Positions 1 through 9,284 of a stretch of DNA of 64,000 nt are shown one piece after another (positions within the stretch are counted from its first letter, which is position 1; each line of letters begins with the position of its first letter). Position numbers and translations under genes: made by a program. Location: the NCBI RefSeq assembly GCF_000766865.1, contig NZ_JNFA01000001.1, positions 62,001 through 126,000 of the forward strand. Reading direction: 5' to 3'. The notes beneath the pieces were generated by a model that was not told the DNA's origin, searched no databases, and saw only the letters and a list, made by a program, of their open reading frames with translations. This stretch comes from Listeria booriae (GTDB lineage Bacteria > Bacillota > Bacilli > Lactobacillales > Listeriaceae).

Positions 1-987
1 AGGTGTCACTTCTGGTGCATCAGGGTGCAACAACCATGTCGCTGCATAATGCGTATCAGAAACTTTGTACATTGGCGGTTCTTGTTCCAAATCAATCTGC
101 ATCGCAAATTGGTTACGCGCAGCAAATGCGTCCCCTTTTGGAGGATCTAGCAAGTCTGGTGGCGTACCTGGAATAACGAAAAGTTCCTCTTCTTCTGTAT
201 CAAGCGTTGGCATCGAACTAATAAGACCCCATGTATACGGATGTTGCGGATTGTAGAAAATTTCATCTACTGTTCCGATTTCAACGATTTTACCACCGTA
301 CATAACGGCTACACGATCGGCTACATTCGCAACAACGCCAAGGTCATGCGTAATGAAGATAATCGATGTATCGATTTTTTGTTGTAAGTCTTTCATTAAA
401 TCTAGAATTTGTGCTTGAATAGTTACGTCAAGCGCAGTTGTTGGCTCATCGGCAATTAGAATTTGCGGGTTACATGCAAGTGAAATCGCGATAACCACAC
501 GTTGACGCATACCACCAGAAAATTGGTGTGGATATTGCTTCAAACGTTCTTCTGCTTTTGGAATACCAACTAGTTGTAACAAGCGAAGCGCTGTTTTTAA
601 GGCTTCTTTTTTGCTAATTTTTTGGTGCTTGATGATTGGCTCTGCAATTTGTTTTCCGATGGTCATTGTTGGATTTAATGAGGTCATCGGATCTTGGAAA
701 ATCATTGAAATTTCTTTACCGCGAATTTTTTGCATTTGTTTTTCAGATGCTTTCGCGATATCTATACCGTTAAATAGGATTTCTCCTGATTTAATTTTGG
801 AATTGCTTTCAGGCAGCAAACGCATGATGGATTTGGTCGTTACGGATTTACCAGAACCAGATTCACCAACGATAGCCAATGTTTCACCTTTGATAAGGTC
901 AAAGCTTACGCCACGAATTGCTTTTACTTCACCAGCATACGTATGGAACGAAATATGCAGGTCTTTTACTTCTAATAGTTTTTCCAT
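1..987 (-). CDS. oppD: Oligopeptide ABC transporter ATPase OppD (3' end outside window)
   Basis: ATPase subunit of the oligopeptide permease; it couples ATP hydrolysis to peptide import through OppBC. The reading frame is open to the window edge, so about 329 N-terminal residues are seen and the stop is missing. Visible motifs are the Walker A GESGSGKS near residue 41, the signature FSGGMRQR, Walker B ILIADEPTTALD, the switch-region histidine in ITHDLG, and the oligopeptide/dipeptide C-terminal extension (HPYTWGL...IPGTPPDL) typical of OppD/DppD. The ATG at 985-987 is preceded by a GGTGAGGTGAGGA-type ribosome site. It follows oppC by 17 bases, so it is in the same operon; an oppF would be expected next. 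Confidence 0.95.
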   Translation of the reverse strand, partial: MEKLLEVKDLHISFHTYAGEVKAIRGVSFDLIKGETLAIVGESGSGKSVTTKSIMRLLPESNSKIKSGEILFNGIDIAKASEKQMQKIRGKEISMIFQDPMTSLNPTMTIGKQIAEPIIKHQKISKKEALKTALRLLQLVGIPKAEERLKQYPHQFSGGMRQRVVIAISLACNPQILIADEPTTALDVTIQAQILDLMKDLQQKIDTSIIFITHDLGVVANVADRVAVMYGGKIVEIGTVDEIFYNPQHPYTWGLISSMPTLDTEEEELFVIPGTPPDLLDPPKGDAFAARNQFAMQIDLEQEPPMYKVSDTHYAATWLLHPDAPEVTP

Positions 988-1004
988 TCTTCCTCACCTC
1001 ACCT

Positions 1005-2024
1005 TTAATCACGCATTTTCGGATCAAACGCATCACGTAAGCCGTCAGCAATTAAGTTAAATGCAATCATGATAATACATAGTACGAGCGTCGGATAAAG
1101 AACCATGTAAGGCAATACTTGCAATGTCTTATACCCTTCACTAATCAATGTTCCAAGAGATGCCATCGGTGCTGGAATACCCAATCCGATAAATCCTAGG
1201 AATGCTTCAAAGAATATCGCACTTGGAATACTAAACATAACATTAATGATAATAACGCCTGATAAGTTAGGCAATAAGTGTTTGAATAAAATGCTCGGAG
1301 TAGAACCGCCTAGCGTCTTAGAAGCTAGAACGAACTCTTGATCTTTTAATTTCAAAACTTGTCCACGGACAACCCGCGCCATCGTAATCCAGCTGGTCAT
1401 GGCAATCGCGATAATGATCGACATGATACCCGGATCGAGCACGAGTAACATCAAAATAACAACAACCAAGTTCGGAATTGCCGAAGCAACTTCTAGAATA
1501 CGTTGCATGACGTTATCGACACGTCCACCGGAGAAACCTGAAATCATACCATAAGTAACACCGACAATTAAGTCAAAGAATGCTGCTACTAAACCGATAA
1601 ATAGTGAGATTTGCGTTCCTTTCCACACACGTGTGAATTGGTCACGACCTAATGTATCACTACCGAACCAGTAGTAAGTGTCTTCTGGTACGTTCTTTTG
1701 TTTATACACATCGACTTCTTCGCCACCAATGTTTTGTTTACCATTCCAGAAAGGCATGTTTTCAAAACCTTGTACTTTTGGTGGAAGAGAAGCTTGTGGT
1801 GTATTTTGCTCCTCAAATGTGTACCCAGAAATAAGTGGTCCAATAAAAGCCATGATTACAATGAGACCAAGCACAATAATGCTCACTAAAGCCGCTTTAT
1901 TTTTGCGAATCCGAATCCAAGAGTCTTGCATAAATGTCAAACTAGGACGCGTGATTTTCTCATGTTCCGAAGCCTTCATTTGTGCGGGTTGGAATAATTC
2001 TTTTGAAATTTTCTGTTCAGACAT
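1005..2024 (-). CDS. oppC: Oligopeptide ABC transporter permease OppC
   Basis: Second membrane subunit of the oligopeptide importer. The 339-residue protein has a cytoplasmic N-terminus, a first membrane helix around residues 48-68 followed by a long external segment, and then the conserved binding-protein-dependent transport core with five further helices. The EAA-type cytoplasmic loop (LASKTLGGSTPSILFKHLLPN) is the contact for the ATPases. The N-terminal extension before the BPD domain is the OppC_N arrangement that separates OppC from OppB. It starts two bases after oppB ends, consistent with translational coupling. Confidence 0.95.
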   Translation of the reverse strand: MSEQKISKELFQPAQMKASEHEKITRPSLTFMQDSWIRIRKNKAALVSIIVLGLIVIMAFIGPLISGYTFEEQNTPQASLPPKVQGFENMPFWNGKQNIGGEEVDVYKQKNVPEDTYYWFGSDTLGRDQFTRVWKGTQISLFIGLVAAFFDLIVGVTYGMISGFSGGRVDNVMQRILEVASAIPNLVVVILMLLVLDPGIMSIIIAIAMTSWITMARVVRGQVLKLKDQEFVLASKTLGGSTPSILFKHLLPNLSGVIIINVMFSIPSAIFFEAFLGFIGLGIPAPMASLGTLISEGYKTLQVLPYMVLYPTLVLCIIMIAFNLIADGLRDAFDPKMRD

Positions 2025-2026
2025 AA

Positions 2027-2953
2027 TTATTTACCTCCCGACACACGGATACGAGGATCAATCAATCCGTAAAGAATATCTACCACTAGAATTACGAAGA
2101 CAAGCATTGCTGCGAAGAGTAATGTTGTTCCCATGATTACTGGGTAGTCATTTGTTTGTATAGATGATACGAACTGGCTTCCGATACCTGGAATACCAAA
2201 GATATTTTCAATAACAAGTGAACCAGTCATTAGCGCAACGGCTAGTGGTCCAATAACGGTAATAAGCGGAATAAGTGCATTACGAATCGCATGCTTCCAA
2301 GCAACTTCAAAACGGTTATTCCCTTTCGCTTTCGCAAGTAGTACATAATCAGAGCCGAATACGTCAATCAGCTCGGTCCGCATGAAACGGGCAGCGGTGG
2401 CTAGTGGGAACATCGCGAGCGCTAAGGCAGGCAATATCGTATATTCAAACGTCCCCCACCCGGCTACTGGTAGCCATTGTAGTTTTGCCCCAATCCAATA
2501 TTGTAAGAGTGCAGCAAATACGAATGAAGGTATCGACTTACCTAAAATAGCTACAAAGGTACTCGTATAATCCGGCCATTTGTTCTGGTACATCGCGGCG
2601 ATAACCCCGAGAATAATCCCGAAGAGCAGACCAAATACAATTGCTTCAACAGCAATAGTTATCGATGGACCAATTAAGTTTCCTAATATTTCTGAAACAG
2701 GACGATTATCTAGTTGGAAAGATACCCCTAAATTTCCTTGTAACAAGTCTCCCATGTAGCGAAGATATTGTACTGGCATTGGATCATTTAATCCATATTG
2801 TTCGTTCATAATCTGGATTTGTTCTGGTGTCATCTTAGCTTCATTACGATACGGTGAACCTGGTAGATATTGCATTAAAATGAATGTCACTGACGCGATA
2901 ATGAAAAGAGTAATCACCATGTATAGAAGCCTTTTTAATCCATATTTAATCAT
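2027..2953 (-). CDS. oppB: Oligopeptide ABC transporter permease OppB
   Basis: First membrane subunit of the oligopeptide importer, 308 residues, close to the usual OppB length. An N-terminal helix (about residues 9-29) is followed by the periplasm-facing segment LPGSPYRNEAKMTPEQ and then five more helices. The EAA loop (YVLLAKAKGNNRFEVAWKHAIRN) and the end VVDILYGLIDPRIR are diagnostic of OppB/DppB. The start ATG sits behind a GGGGGTGTAGAG ribosome site. The gene is separated from oppA by about 290 bases that contain a strong hairpin, so permease expression is probably lower than that of the binding protein. Confidence 0.95.
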   Translation of the reverse strand: MIKYGLKRLLYMVITLFIIASVTFILMQYLPGSPYRNEAKMTPEQIQIMNEQYGLNDPMPVQYLRYMGDLLQGNLGVSFQLDNRPVSEILGNLIGPSITIAVEAIVFGLLFGIILGVIAAMYQNKWPDYTSTFVAILGKSIPSFVFAALLQYWIGAKLQWLPVAGWGTFEYTILPALALAMFPLATAARFMRTELIDVFGSDYVLLAKAKGNNRFEVAWKHAIRNALIPLITVIGPLAVALMTGSLVIENIFGIPGIGSQFVSSIQTNDYPVIMGTTLLFAAMLVFVILVVDILYGLIDPRIRVSGGK

Positions 2954-3178
2954 CTCTACACCCCCCGAAAAAATTATTTTGTAGAATATTTTCTTATTTT
3001 ATCATAAGCCTGCTACCATAGCGAGCTTTGTTTTCTCATTTAATTAATTTTTAAGTATCATTGCATCATTTTACAGAGTTTCGAAGACAAACTATCTAAA
3101 AATTCATTTCCAGTGTTCTGCACTTGTGAACAGGACCACTACTTTACTTAATAGGAATTCAATTATTTATCATCAAAA

Positions 3179-3205
3179 GAGAGAGTATATAGAATATACT
3201 CTCTC
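3179..3205 (-). terminator. Intercistronic hairpin between oppA and oppB
   Basis: A perfect 12-bp stem (GAGAGAGTATAT / ATATACTCTCTC) with a 3-base loop lies just after the oppA stop codon on the minus strand and is followed there by only four T residues. Such a stem usually acts as a partial terminator or 3' stabiliser, giving more binding protein than permease. The rest of the 2954-3245 gap is AT-rich and shows no gene. Confidence 0.7.
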
Positions 3206-3245
3206 AATTAAAGTCAAGCATTTCTTAAATCATATGCGTTCTCAA

Positions 3246-4916
3246 TTATTTTCCGTCAATATATGTGTTCTTGAATGTGTAGTCAGGACCAAACGCATTT
3301 TTTTGTAAATCTTTTACGTACGGTTGTTGCAAGAATGCTTTCGCACGTTGGTAAAGCGGTTGGATTGCTTGGTCTTTCGTGATTAGAATTGGTTCTGCTT
3401 TAAGCATTTCATCCCAACGAGCTTGTGTATCGCCTGCAAGTGGACCTGCAGCTTGATCGATAATCTTATCATAATCAGCATTTGAATAGCTCATTCTGTT
3501 TTGAGTGTTACCAGTTCTGAACAAGTTCAAGAATGTAGATGGATCTTGATAGTCAGGACCCCATGCACTCATAGAGAAATCATAATCTTGTTTTTGGTCA
3601 TTTGCTAAACGAATTTTGAATGGTACGTTTTTAAGTGTTACTTTAAGGCCAGATAGGTTTTTCTCCCATTGGTTTTGTAAGAACTCACTTGATTTCTTCG
3701 CATTTTCTGTATCATCACTTGTAAATTCAAGATTTAGAGATGTTACACCAAGTTCTTTCAGACCTTGTGTCCATGCTTTTTTCGCTGCAGCTAAATCATA
3801 AGTTCCAACATCGCCAACTTCATCACGATAGTCTTTGTTATCTTTAGGATCGAAAGTGAATTTCTTAGGTACTAAACCGTTTGCTGGGATAGAACCATTT
3901 TGTAATACAGTGTCCACATAGCTTTGTTTGTCCATTGACAATGCCAATGCTTTACGGATGTTTTCATTTGCTAATGGCGTTTTCTTACCATTACGTTCTT
4001 GGTTAAATTTAATATAGAATACAGAAGATTCTTCTTCTACCGTGTAGTCATCTTTGTTTTTGTTTTGTACAGCATATTCAGCTGATAGTAGCGCTTTGTC
4101 TAGTTTACCTGTGTTGTATAAGTTAACGCTAGTTCCAGAGTCTTGAACTACTTGTACGTTGATTTTCTTCAATTTAACAGCTTTTTTATCCCAGTACGTA
4201 TCGTTTGGTACGAACGCCCAAGTTTTACCTGTTCCGTTCCAGTCAGTTAATTTGAATGGTCCGTTGTAAAGGATGCTGTCGCTATCAAGTGCATATTTGT
4301 CACCTTTTTCTTCCACGAATTTTTGGTTAAGTGGGAAGAATGTTGGGAATGCTAATAGTGAATCGAAGTAAGCTGTCGGTTGAACTAATGTTACTTCAAG
4401 TGTTGTATCGTCAACTGCTTTAATTCCTAATTCAGAAGGTTTTTTCTCACCTTTGATGATTTCAGAAGCGTTTTGAACTAATCCATCAAATAAGTAAGAA
4501 TAAGTGGCTGCTGTTTTTGGATCAACGGCACGTTGCCATGAATATACATAATCTTTCGCTGTAACTGGGTCACCGTTTGACCATTTAGCGTCATCGCGTA
4601 ATTTGAATGTATAAACTTTTTTGTCGTCGCTTACTGTTGCTTTCTCAGTAGCGCCTGCTGGTTGTGCTACACCATCTTTATCAAGTGCATACAAACCTTC
4701 GTTTGTTTGGTTAATTACGTTTAATCCAACTGCATCATCAGCTTTTGTACTGTCAGCGGATGGGATAAGTGCAGATTCCATCAAGTTCAATACTTGTTCA
4801 GAATCTTTTGAGCCTCCACTACCGGATTTTGAATCGCTTCCGCCGCCACATGCTGCCAATACTAAGCTTAGTACTAATGTTAATCCTAAAACTAAAAACA
4901 ATTTAGATTTTTTCAT
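3246..4916 (-). CDS. oppA: Oligopeptide-binding lipoprotein OppA
   Basis: Extracellular solute-binding lipoprotein that delivers peptides to OppBC. The 556-residue protein has a lipoprotein signal with the lipobox LVLAAC and Cys23 as the lipid-attached residue. The body is a SBP_bac_5 (family 5) domain with the characteristic TFKLRDDAKWSNGDPVTAKDY early motif and the late AWGPDYQDPSTF segment. It is preceded by a clear sigma-A promoter (4964-4993) and a CodY-like box. By synteny this is the OppA required in Listeria for peptide and pheromone-type peptide uptake. That role is known for the family and was not shown here. Confidence 0.95.
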   Translation of the reverse strand: MKKSKLFLVLGLTLVLSLVLAACGGGSDSKSGSGGSKDSEQVLNLMESALIPSADSTKADDAVGLNVINQTNEGLYALDKDGVAQPAGATEKATVSDDKKVYTFKLRDDAKWSNGDPVTAKDYVYSWQRAVDPKTAATYSYLFDGLVQNASEIIKGEKKPSELGIKAVDDTTLEVTLVQPTAYFDSLLAFPTFFPLNQKFVEEKGDKYALDSDSILYNGPFKLTDWNGTGKTWAFVPNDTYWDKKAVKLKKINVQVVQDSGTSVNLYNTGKLDKALLSAEYAVQNKNKDDYTVEEESSVFYIKFNQERNGKKTPLANENIRKALALSMDKQSYVDTVLQNGSIPANGLVPKKFTFDPKDNKDYRDEVGDVGTYDLAAAKKAWTQGLKELGVTSLNLEFTSDDTENAKKSSEFLQNQWEKNLSGLKVTLKNVPFKIRLANDQKQDYDFSMSAWGPDYQDPSTFLNLFRTGNTQNRMSYSNADYDKIIDQAAGPLAGDTQARWDEMLKAEPILITKDQAIQPLYQRAKAFLQQPYVKDLQKNAFGPDYTFKNTYIDGK

Positions 4917-4935
4917 TAGTAAACCTCCCTTTTTT

Positions 4936-4950
4936 ATTTTTCTGAAAAAT
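4936..4950 (-). promoter_or_regulatory. CodY-like box in the oppA leader
   Basis: ATTTTTCTGAAAAAT agrees with the CodY consensus AATTTTCWGAAAATT at 13 of 15 positions. It lies about 20 bases before the oppA start and just downstream of the predicted promoter, where bound CodY could block transcription. CodY repression of peptide uptake in branched-chain-amino-acid sufficiency is well established for Firmicutes. Binding here is inferred. Confidence 0.55.
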
Positions 4951-4963
4951 CATTTCGATTACT

Positions 4964-4993
4964 ATTATACTCTAAAAATTTAAGCTTTGTAAA
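4964..4993 (-). promoter_or_regulatory. Predicted sigma-A promoter of oppA
   Basis: On the minus strand TTTACA (4988-4993) and TATAAT (4964-4969) are separated by 18 bases. The remaining bases of the 4917-5529 gap are AT-rich spacer with no supportable open frame, ending in the terminator of the upstream oppA paralogue. Confidence 0.6.
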
Positions 4994-5484
4994 TTATTTT
5001 TTCGAAATATACGAAAACAAGGATGAAAGTTATAAGTTATTGCAAAATTTCCGCAAGATGACCCAATTAGCCTATCCTCGCGCTTTTGTGGCACAAAGAT
5101 AACGCTGTTTTAATCATTTGGCTAAAATAGATTACAATTCACTTTCACCTTTTATTAAGTTTTCTGAATAAATAAATCGATTAAAATAAAATTCCCCCAA
5201 AACTTCACTGTTTCATACATACCTATGTAGAATGAAAACATATTTTAGAAAGTATACTATTCTCGAAAAGCAATCCACTAACACTTTTAGTTGGATTATA
5301 TTTATTTATATACTTTTTTTTGCCTTCTGTCTACATAAATACATCAAAAAATCAATAAAGTTTAAAAAAATTTTTACAAAGCCTTAATATACGCGGTTTT
5401 AACGTGTTTTTGTCGATGACAGTAAATTTCACAATCTTTGTTAGATATTCTAAGTTTCGTGGTTATGTTTACCATAATAGGGAT

Positions 5485-5525
5485 AAAGAAGGTACTCCCA
5501 TTTGGTGATGGAATACCTTCTTCTT
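5485..5525 (-). terminator. Terminator of the second oppA paralogue
   Basis: AAAGAAGGTA-type arm pairs with TACCTTCTTCTT across a 20-base region containing an inner TCC/GGA pair. It follows the stop codon at 5530 directly. The T-tract on the minus strand is short (CTTTATCC), so read-through into oppA is possible. Confidence 0.6.
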
Positions 5526-5529
5526 CGCG

Positions 5530-7191
5530 TTATTTAATTGTAATCCATTGATACGAATATGGCGCACCGAATAGATGTGATACAAAACCTGACATTTTCG
5601 GATTTTGTAGTGCGGCTACACCGTTTTGGTATAGTGGCGCAATGGCTGTGTCGTCTGAGATTAGGATTTTCTCTGCTTTTAAGAGATTGTTCCAACGTGC
5701 TTCTGGTTGTGTTGCTAGTGTTGTTGCAGCTTCTTTTAGTAGTTTGTCGTATTCTGGGTTGGAATAGCTTGAACGGTTGTAGCTGCTTGTTGTTTCAAAT
5801 ACGCCAAGGAATGTGGATGGATCTTGGTAGTCTGGGCCCCAACGTGATAGTTGTAGTTCGTATTGTTGTGTTTCATCCAGTTTTAGACGGGATTTGTATG
5901 GCACTGTTTTGATGTTGACTTTTAGACCGTCTAGGCTTGTTTCTAGTTCATTTTGGATGTATTCGGACATTTTTTTGCTGAACTCTTGGTCATCGCCTAG
6001 GAATTCAATCGTAATGTTGTCTTGGCCTAGTTCTTGTTTTGCTTTTTTCCAATACTCTTGTGCTTTAGCTTTGTCATACGTGATGAGGTCGCCGCTTTCT
6101 TTACGGAAGTCTTCTTGTGTTTTTGGATTGAATGTGAACTTGGCTGGTACGAGACCGTCAATCGGCTGTGACCCGTTAGCAAGTACTGTGTCGACCATTG
6201 TTTCTTTATTAATAACTGTGGCAATTGCTTTACGAACATTTTCATTTGCAAAAATGGTTTGCTTACCATCTAGTTTCTGGTTAAATTTCAAGAAATAGAC
6301 GAAGGCATCAAGATTGGATGTGAAGTCTTTGTCGTTTTGTTTTTGTTTCGCATAGTCACCTGAAAGTGTCGCGCGGTCTAGTTTGCCTGTTGTATATAAG
6401 TTTACTGCGCTTCCTGGGTCTTTGATAACTTCAAGATTGATTTTGTCTAGTTTGATGTCGCCTTTGTTCCAATACTTATCGTTCTTTTCGTAAGACCATG
6501 ATTTGCTTGTGTTTGTCCAGCCTTTCATTGTGAATGCGCCATTGTAAATCATGTGATCGCTATCTTTGGCGTAATCAGTGCCTTGTTTTTCCACGTATTC
6601 TTCATTTTGTGGATAGAATGTCGGGAATGTTAGCAAGGAATGGAAATATGGTACCGGTTGTTCTAAAGTTACTTCTAATGTAGTGTCATCAATTGCTTTG
6701 ACGCCAAGTTCTTCTGGTTTCATTTCACCTGCCGTGATTTGTGTAGCATTTTTTACAACTCCGCTAAAAATAACGGCGTATTCTGCGGCTGTTTTCGGAT
6801 CAACGATTTTTCTCCATGAGTAGACGAAATCATTGGCAGTAACTGGTGTACCGTTAGACCATTTCGCGTCATCGCGTAATTTAATAGTGTATACGGTTTG
6901 ATCTGCATTTACTTCTGGGTCTGCTTTTGCAACGCCTGGTTGTACTTTATCGTCTTTGTCTAGGTAGTATAAGCCTTCAAATACAGTGTTTTGAGCCGTG
7001 AAACTAACACCGTCTGTTCCTTTTTTAGAATCCATCGACGGAATTTCTGCTGATTCCATCAAGCTTACTTCTTTTTTGCTGGATTTGTTGACACTATCTT
7101 TGCTCGTGTCGCCGCCTCCTCCACATGCTACAAGAACTGCAGCCATTACACTTAGTACAAGTGCTAATACCCAACTTTTTTTCAACTTCAT
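5530..7191 (-). CDS. Second OppA-type peptide-binding lipoprotein
   Basis: A 553-residue paralogue of the neighbouring OppA with the same domain layout. The lipobox LVAC places the lipidated cysteine at residue 23, and the protein carries the family-5 motifs YTIKLRDDAKWSNGTPVTANDF and SRWGPDYQDPSTF. It is encoded immediately upstream of oppA on the same strand and has its own CodY-like box upstream. Likely it is an alternative receptor for the same permease with a different peptide preference, as in lactococcal and enterococcal multi-receptor Opp systems. The ligand cannot be read from sequence. Confidence 0.9.
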   Translation of the reverse strand: MKLKKSWVLALVLSVMAAVLVACGGGGDTSKDSVNKSSKKEVSLMESAEIPSMDSKKGTDGVSFTAQNTVFEGLYYLDKDDKVQPGVAKADPEVNADQTVYTIKLRDDAKWSNGTPVTANDFVYSWRKIVDPKTAAEYAVIFSGVVKNATQITAGEMKPEELGVKAIDDTTLEVTLEQPVPYFHSLLTFPTFYPQNEEYVEKQGTDYAKDSDHMIYNGAFTMKGWTNTSKSWSYEKNDKYWNKGDIKLDKINLEVIKDPGSAVNLYTTGKLDRATLSGDYAKQKQNDKDFTSNLDAFVYFLKFNQKLDGKQTIFANENVRKAIATVINKETMVDTVLANGSQPIDGLVPAKFTFNPKTQEDFRKESGDLITYDKAKAQEYWKKAKQELGQDNITIEFLGDDQEFSKKMSEYIQNELETSLDGLKVNIKTVPYKSRLKLDETQQYELQLSRWGPDYQDPSTFLGVFETTSSYNRSSYSNPEYDKLLKEAATTLATQPEARWNNLLKAEKILISDDTAIAPLYQNGVAALQNPKMSGFVSHLFGAPYSYQWITIK

Positions 7192-7236
7192 TTTTTACAC
7201 TCTCCCCTTTTTTGGATGTAGGAATACTATATACTA

Positions 7237-7251
7237 TTTTTTCAGAAAAAT
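7237..7251 (-). promoter_or_regulatory. CodY-like box upstream of the second oppA paralogue
   Basis: TTTTTTCAGAAAAAT matches AATTTTCWGAAAATT at 12 of 15 positions and lies about 45 bases before the start codon. It resembles the site before oppA, suggesting shared nutritional control. The 7192-7565 gap otherwise contains back-to-back promoter sequence and the cre site listed separately. Confidence 0.45.
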
Positions 7252-7411
7252 AAAGTATTTTTTACAAATTCGATTAATTTCATTATTTTATATAAATGCA
7301 AAAACCTTGCGCGCGTTAGTCTTTTTATGTGTTAAAGTTTTTTATTTTTTACTTAGACACTGGAAAGTATTACTTCGGATTTTATGTATCGTCACATATT
7401 AAACACTTTTT

Positions 7412-7425
7412 GGAAAGCGTTTTCA
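7412..7425 (+). promoter_or_regulatory. cre (CcpA) site before the Ig-repeat protein
   Basis: GGAAAGCGTTTTCA matches the cre consensus TGWAANCGNTNWCA at 13 of 14 positions and sits inside a longer near-palindrome. A TATACT -10-like hexamer follows at 7435-7440, so CcpA could act at the promoter of the downstream secreted protein or of the divergent lipoprotein gene. Confidence 0.55.
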
Positions 7426-7565
7426 AAAATGGCATATACTAGAAAAGATTCACATTATATCTACAGTATTGCATTAGTTTATCCCCTATACTTGAGTTAG
7501 AAGGTATGAATTGCATTTCCCCTTCGAAGATTCAAGTATATAAAAAAGTGGAGGAGATTAGAAAA

Positions 7566-9104
7566 ATGAAAACAATTTTAGGAATTGTGTTAGCAGGGGT
7601 TTCCGTACTTAGTTTACTATTGGGGGTTGGTTATCCTCAACAAGTGCAGGCGCAAGAAAACACAAATAGCGCTGAACTTAACGGGGAGGCACCAAAGCTA
7701 GAATCAACAATTACAGGAACGAAAGAACCTAACATGAAAACATTTAACCAAACAGAATCTATTTCAGCCAAAAACACGTTTTCACTAACACCTGCACCAT
7801 ATCAAATTGGGAATACCAATGTTACCGGCACTTATTCTGCGACGGATTTAAGTAGCATCACCAAAGTCGTATTATTAGTCGATGGGGTCATTGTGAAAAA
7901 TGGAGCTTTCAACCATACCACAGGCACTTTTCAAATTTATGCCACTGGTCTCATTACTGATGCTAGTCAAAAAGTCGAAGTTGCTTTGTTCAATCGAAAT
8001 ACAGAGTTAAAACGGGAAGCTGTATCTGTGACTGAACCACCTACCCATGACTACGTGATAACTCCTGCGCCGTATCAAATAGGAAATATCTCTGTTACTG
8101 GTACCTATTCTGGTACAAACCTCAATGCCATTACTAAAGCAGTACTGCTAGTTGATGGTGTTATCGTTAAAAATGGTGCTTTTAATCACATTACGAAAAC
8201 ATTCCAAATCTCGGCAGATGGTAATATTACAGATATCCATCGAAAAGTCGAAGTCGCTTTGTTTGAGGGAAATAAAGAGTTGACGCGATCATCCGTTTCC
8301 ATTGTTAGCAACTATAATTTAGCAGTTTCTCCTTATCAACTAGGAGCTGAGTCTGTTATCGGCACCTATTCTGGTACTAATTTACACAACATTACTAGAG
8401 TTGCACTAGCAATTGATGGACTCCTTGTTAAAGAAGGGTCGCTAGATACCTCTACAAACACCTTTCAAATTCCTGTGACCAGTCTCATTACTAATTTGAA
8501 TCAAAGAGCAGAGGTAATTATTTTTAATGGCAATACAGAATTAAAGCGCGCGTCCGTTCAAGTGATTGGAAATTATAATCTAATTGCTTCGCCTTATCGC
8601 GTTGGAAGTAGTTTCGTTACTGGAACTTATTCTGGCACTGGGCTTGATTTAATCACTAAGGTAGTACTGGCAGTTGATGGGGTTATCGTTAAGAACGGTA
8701 CTTTCAATACTTCTACAAACACTTTCCAAATCTCTGCTAATGGTTTTATTACTAGTAGTACGCAAAAAGTAGAAGTGGTCTTGTTTAAAGGGAATATGGA
8801 ATTAGGGCGAACAGAAGTTTCAGTTTCTAGCCCTGGTGACTATGGTATAGAAGCTTCACCATTCAAACTTGGCGGTTCATATGTTACTGGCACCTATTCC
8901 GGTACTGATTTAGATGCTATAACGAAAATCGTACTCTTAGTCGATGGCGTTATCGTACAAAATGGTGCGTTCAATCATACTGCGAAAACATTCCGAATCT
9001 ATGCAAGTAATCGTATCACCAGTAGTAGCCAAACGGTTGAAGTTGCTATCTTTAGTGGAAGTAATGAATTGAAACGAACATCAGTAATAGTAAATGTCAA
9101 TTAG
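7566..9104 (+). CDS. Secreted protein with five Ig-like tandem repeats
   Basis: A 512-residue exported protein of unknown ligand. It has an N-terminal signal peptide (MKTILGIVLAGVSVLSLLLG, cleavage probably after VQA near residue 30), then a short linker, then five tandem repeats of about 86 residues. Each repeat carries P(Y/F)..G...V.GTYSGT.L..IT...L.(V/I)DG..V and ends with (V/A)EV..F..N.EL.R..V. The pattern resembles the bacterial Ig-like modules found in Listeria surface proteins. There is no LPXTG sorting signal, GW, LysM or transmembrane end, so it is probably released or held non-covalently. The ATG at 7566 is chosen for its GGAGGAG ribosome site; an upstream in-frame ATG has none. A cre-like site suggests carbon control. 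Confidence 0.8.
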   Translation: MKTILGIVLAGVSVLSLLLGVGYPQQVQAQENTNSAELNGEAPKLESTITGTKEPNMKTFNQTESISAKNTFSLTPAPYQIGNTNVTGTYSATDLSSITKVVLLVDGVIVKNGAFNHTTGTFQIYATGLITDASQKVEVALFNRNTELKREAVSVTEPPTHDYVITPAPYQIGNISVTGTYSGTNLNAITKAVLLVDGVIVKNGAFNHITKTFQISADGNITDIHRKVEVALFEGNKELTRSSVSIVSNYNLAVSPYQLGAESVIGTYSGTNLHNITRVALAIDGLLVKEGSLDTSTNTFQIPVTSLITNLNQRAEVIIFNGNTELKRASVQVIGNYNLIASPYRVGSSFVTGTYSGTGLDLITKVVLAVDGVIVKNGTFNTSTNTFQISANGFITSSTQKVEVVLFKGNMELGRTEVSVSSPGDYGIEASPFKLGGSYVTGTYSGTDLDAITKIVLLVDGVIVQNGAFNHTAKTFRIYASNRITSSSQTVEVAIFSGSNELKRTSVIVNVN

Positions 9105-9120
9105 CTAATGGTATCCAAAA

Positions 9121-9168
9121 AAATAGCTCATTCATGGGTGCATAGCTGCTCTCATGAATGGGCTATTT
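9121..9168 (+). terminator. Terminator after the Ig-repeat protein
   Basis: AAATAGCTCATTCATG pairs with CATGAATGGGCTATTT (one G-T pair) across a 16-base loop, 16 bases past the stop codon. The T-tract is poor, so its strength is uncertain. Confidence 0.65.
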
Positions 9169-9284
9169 CTAATTTTAAAGAAAGATTGACTCATTATATT
9201 TGGAAAATCATGAAAACATAGTGGTTTTCATGCGCTTCTTATGATAAAGTGAAGAGAGAATTTTTGATTGGATGGTGACATTTC

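Noticed and set aside
1678-2136. 152-codon plus-strand reading frame opposite oppC/oppB
   Set aside because: Lies wholly antisense to two well-supported permease genes and lacks a ribosome site.
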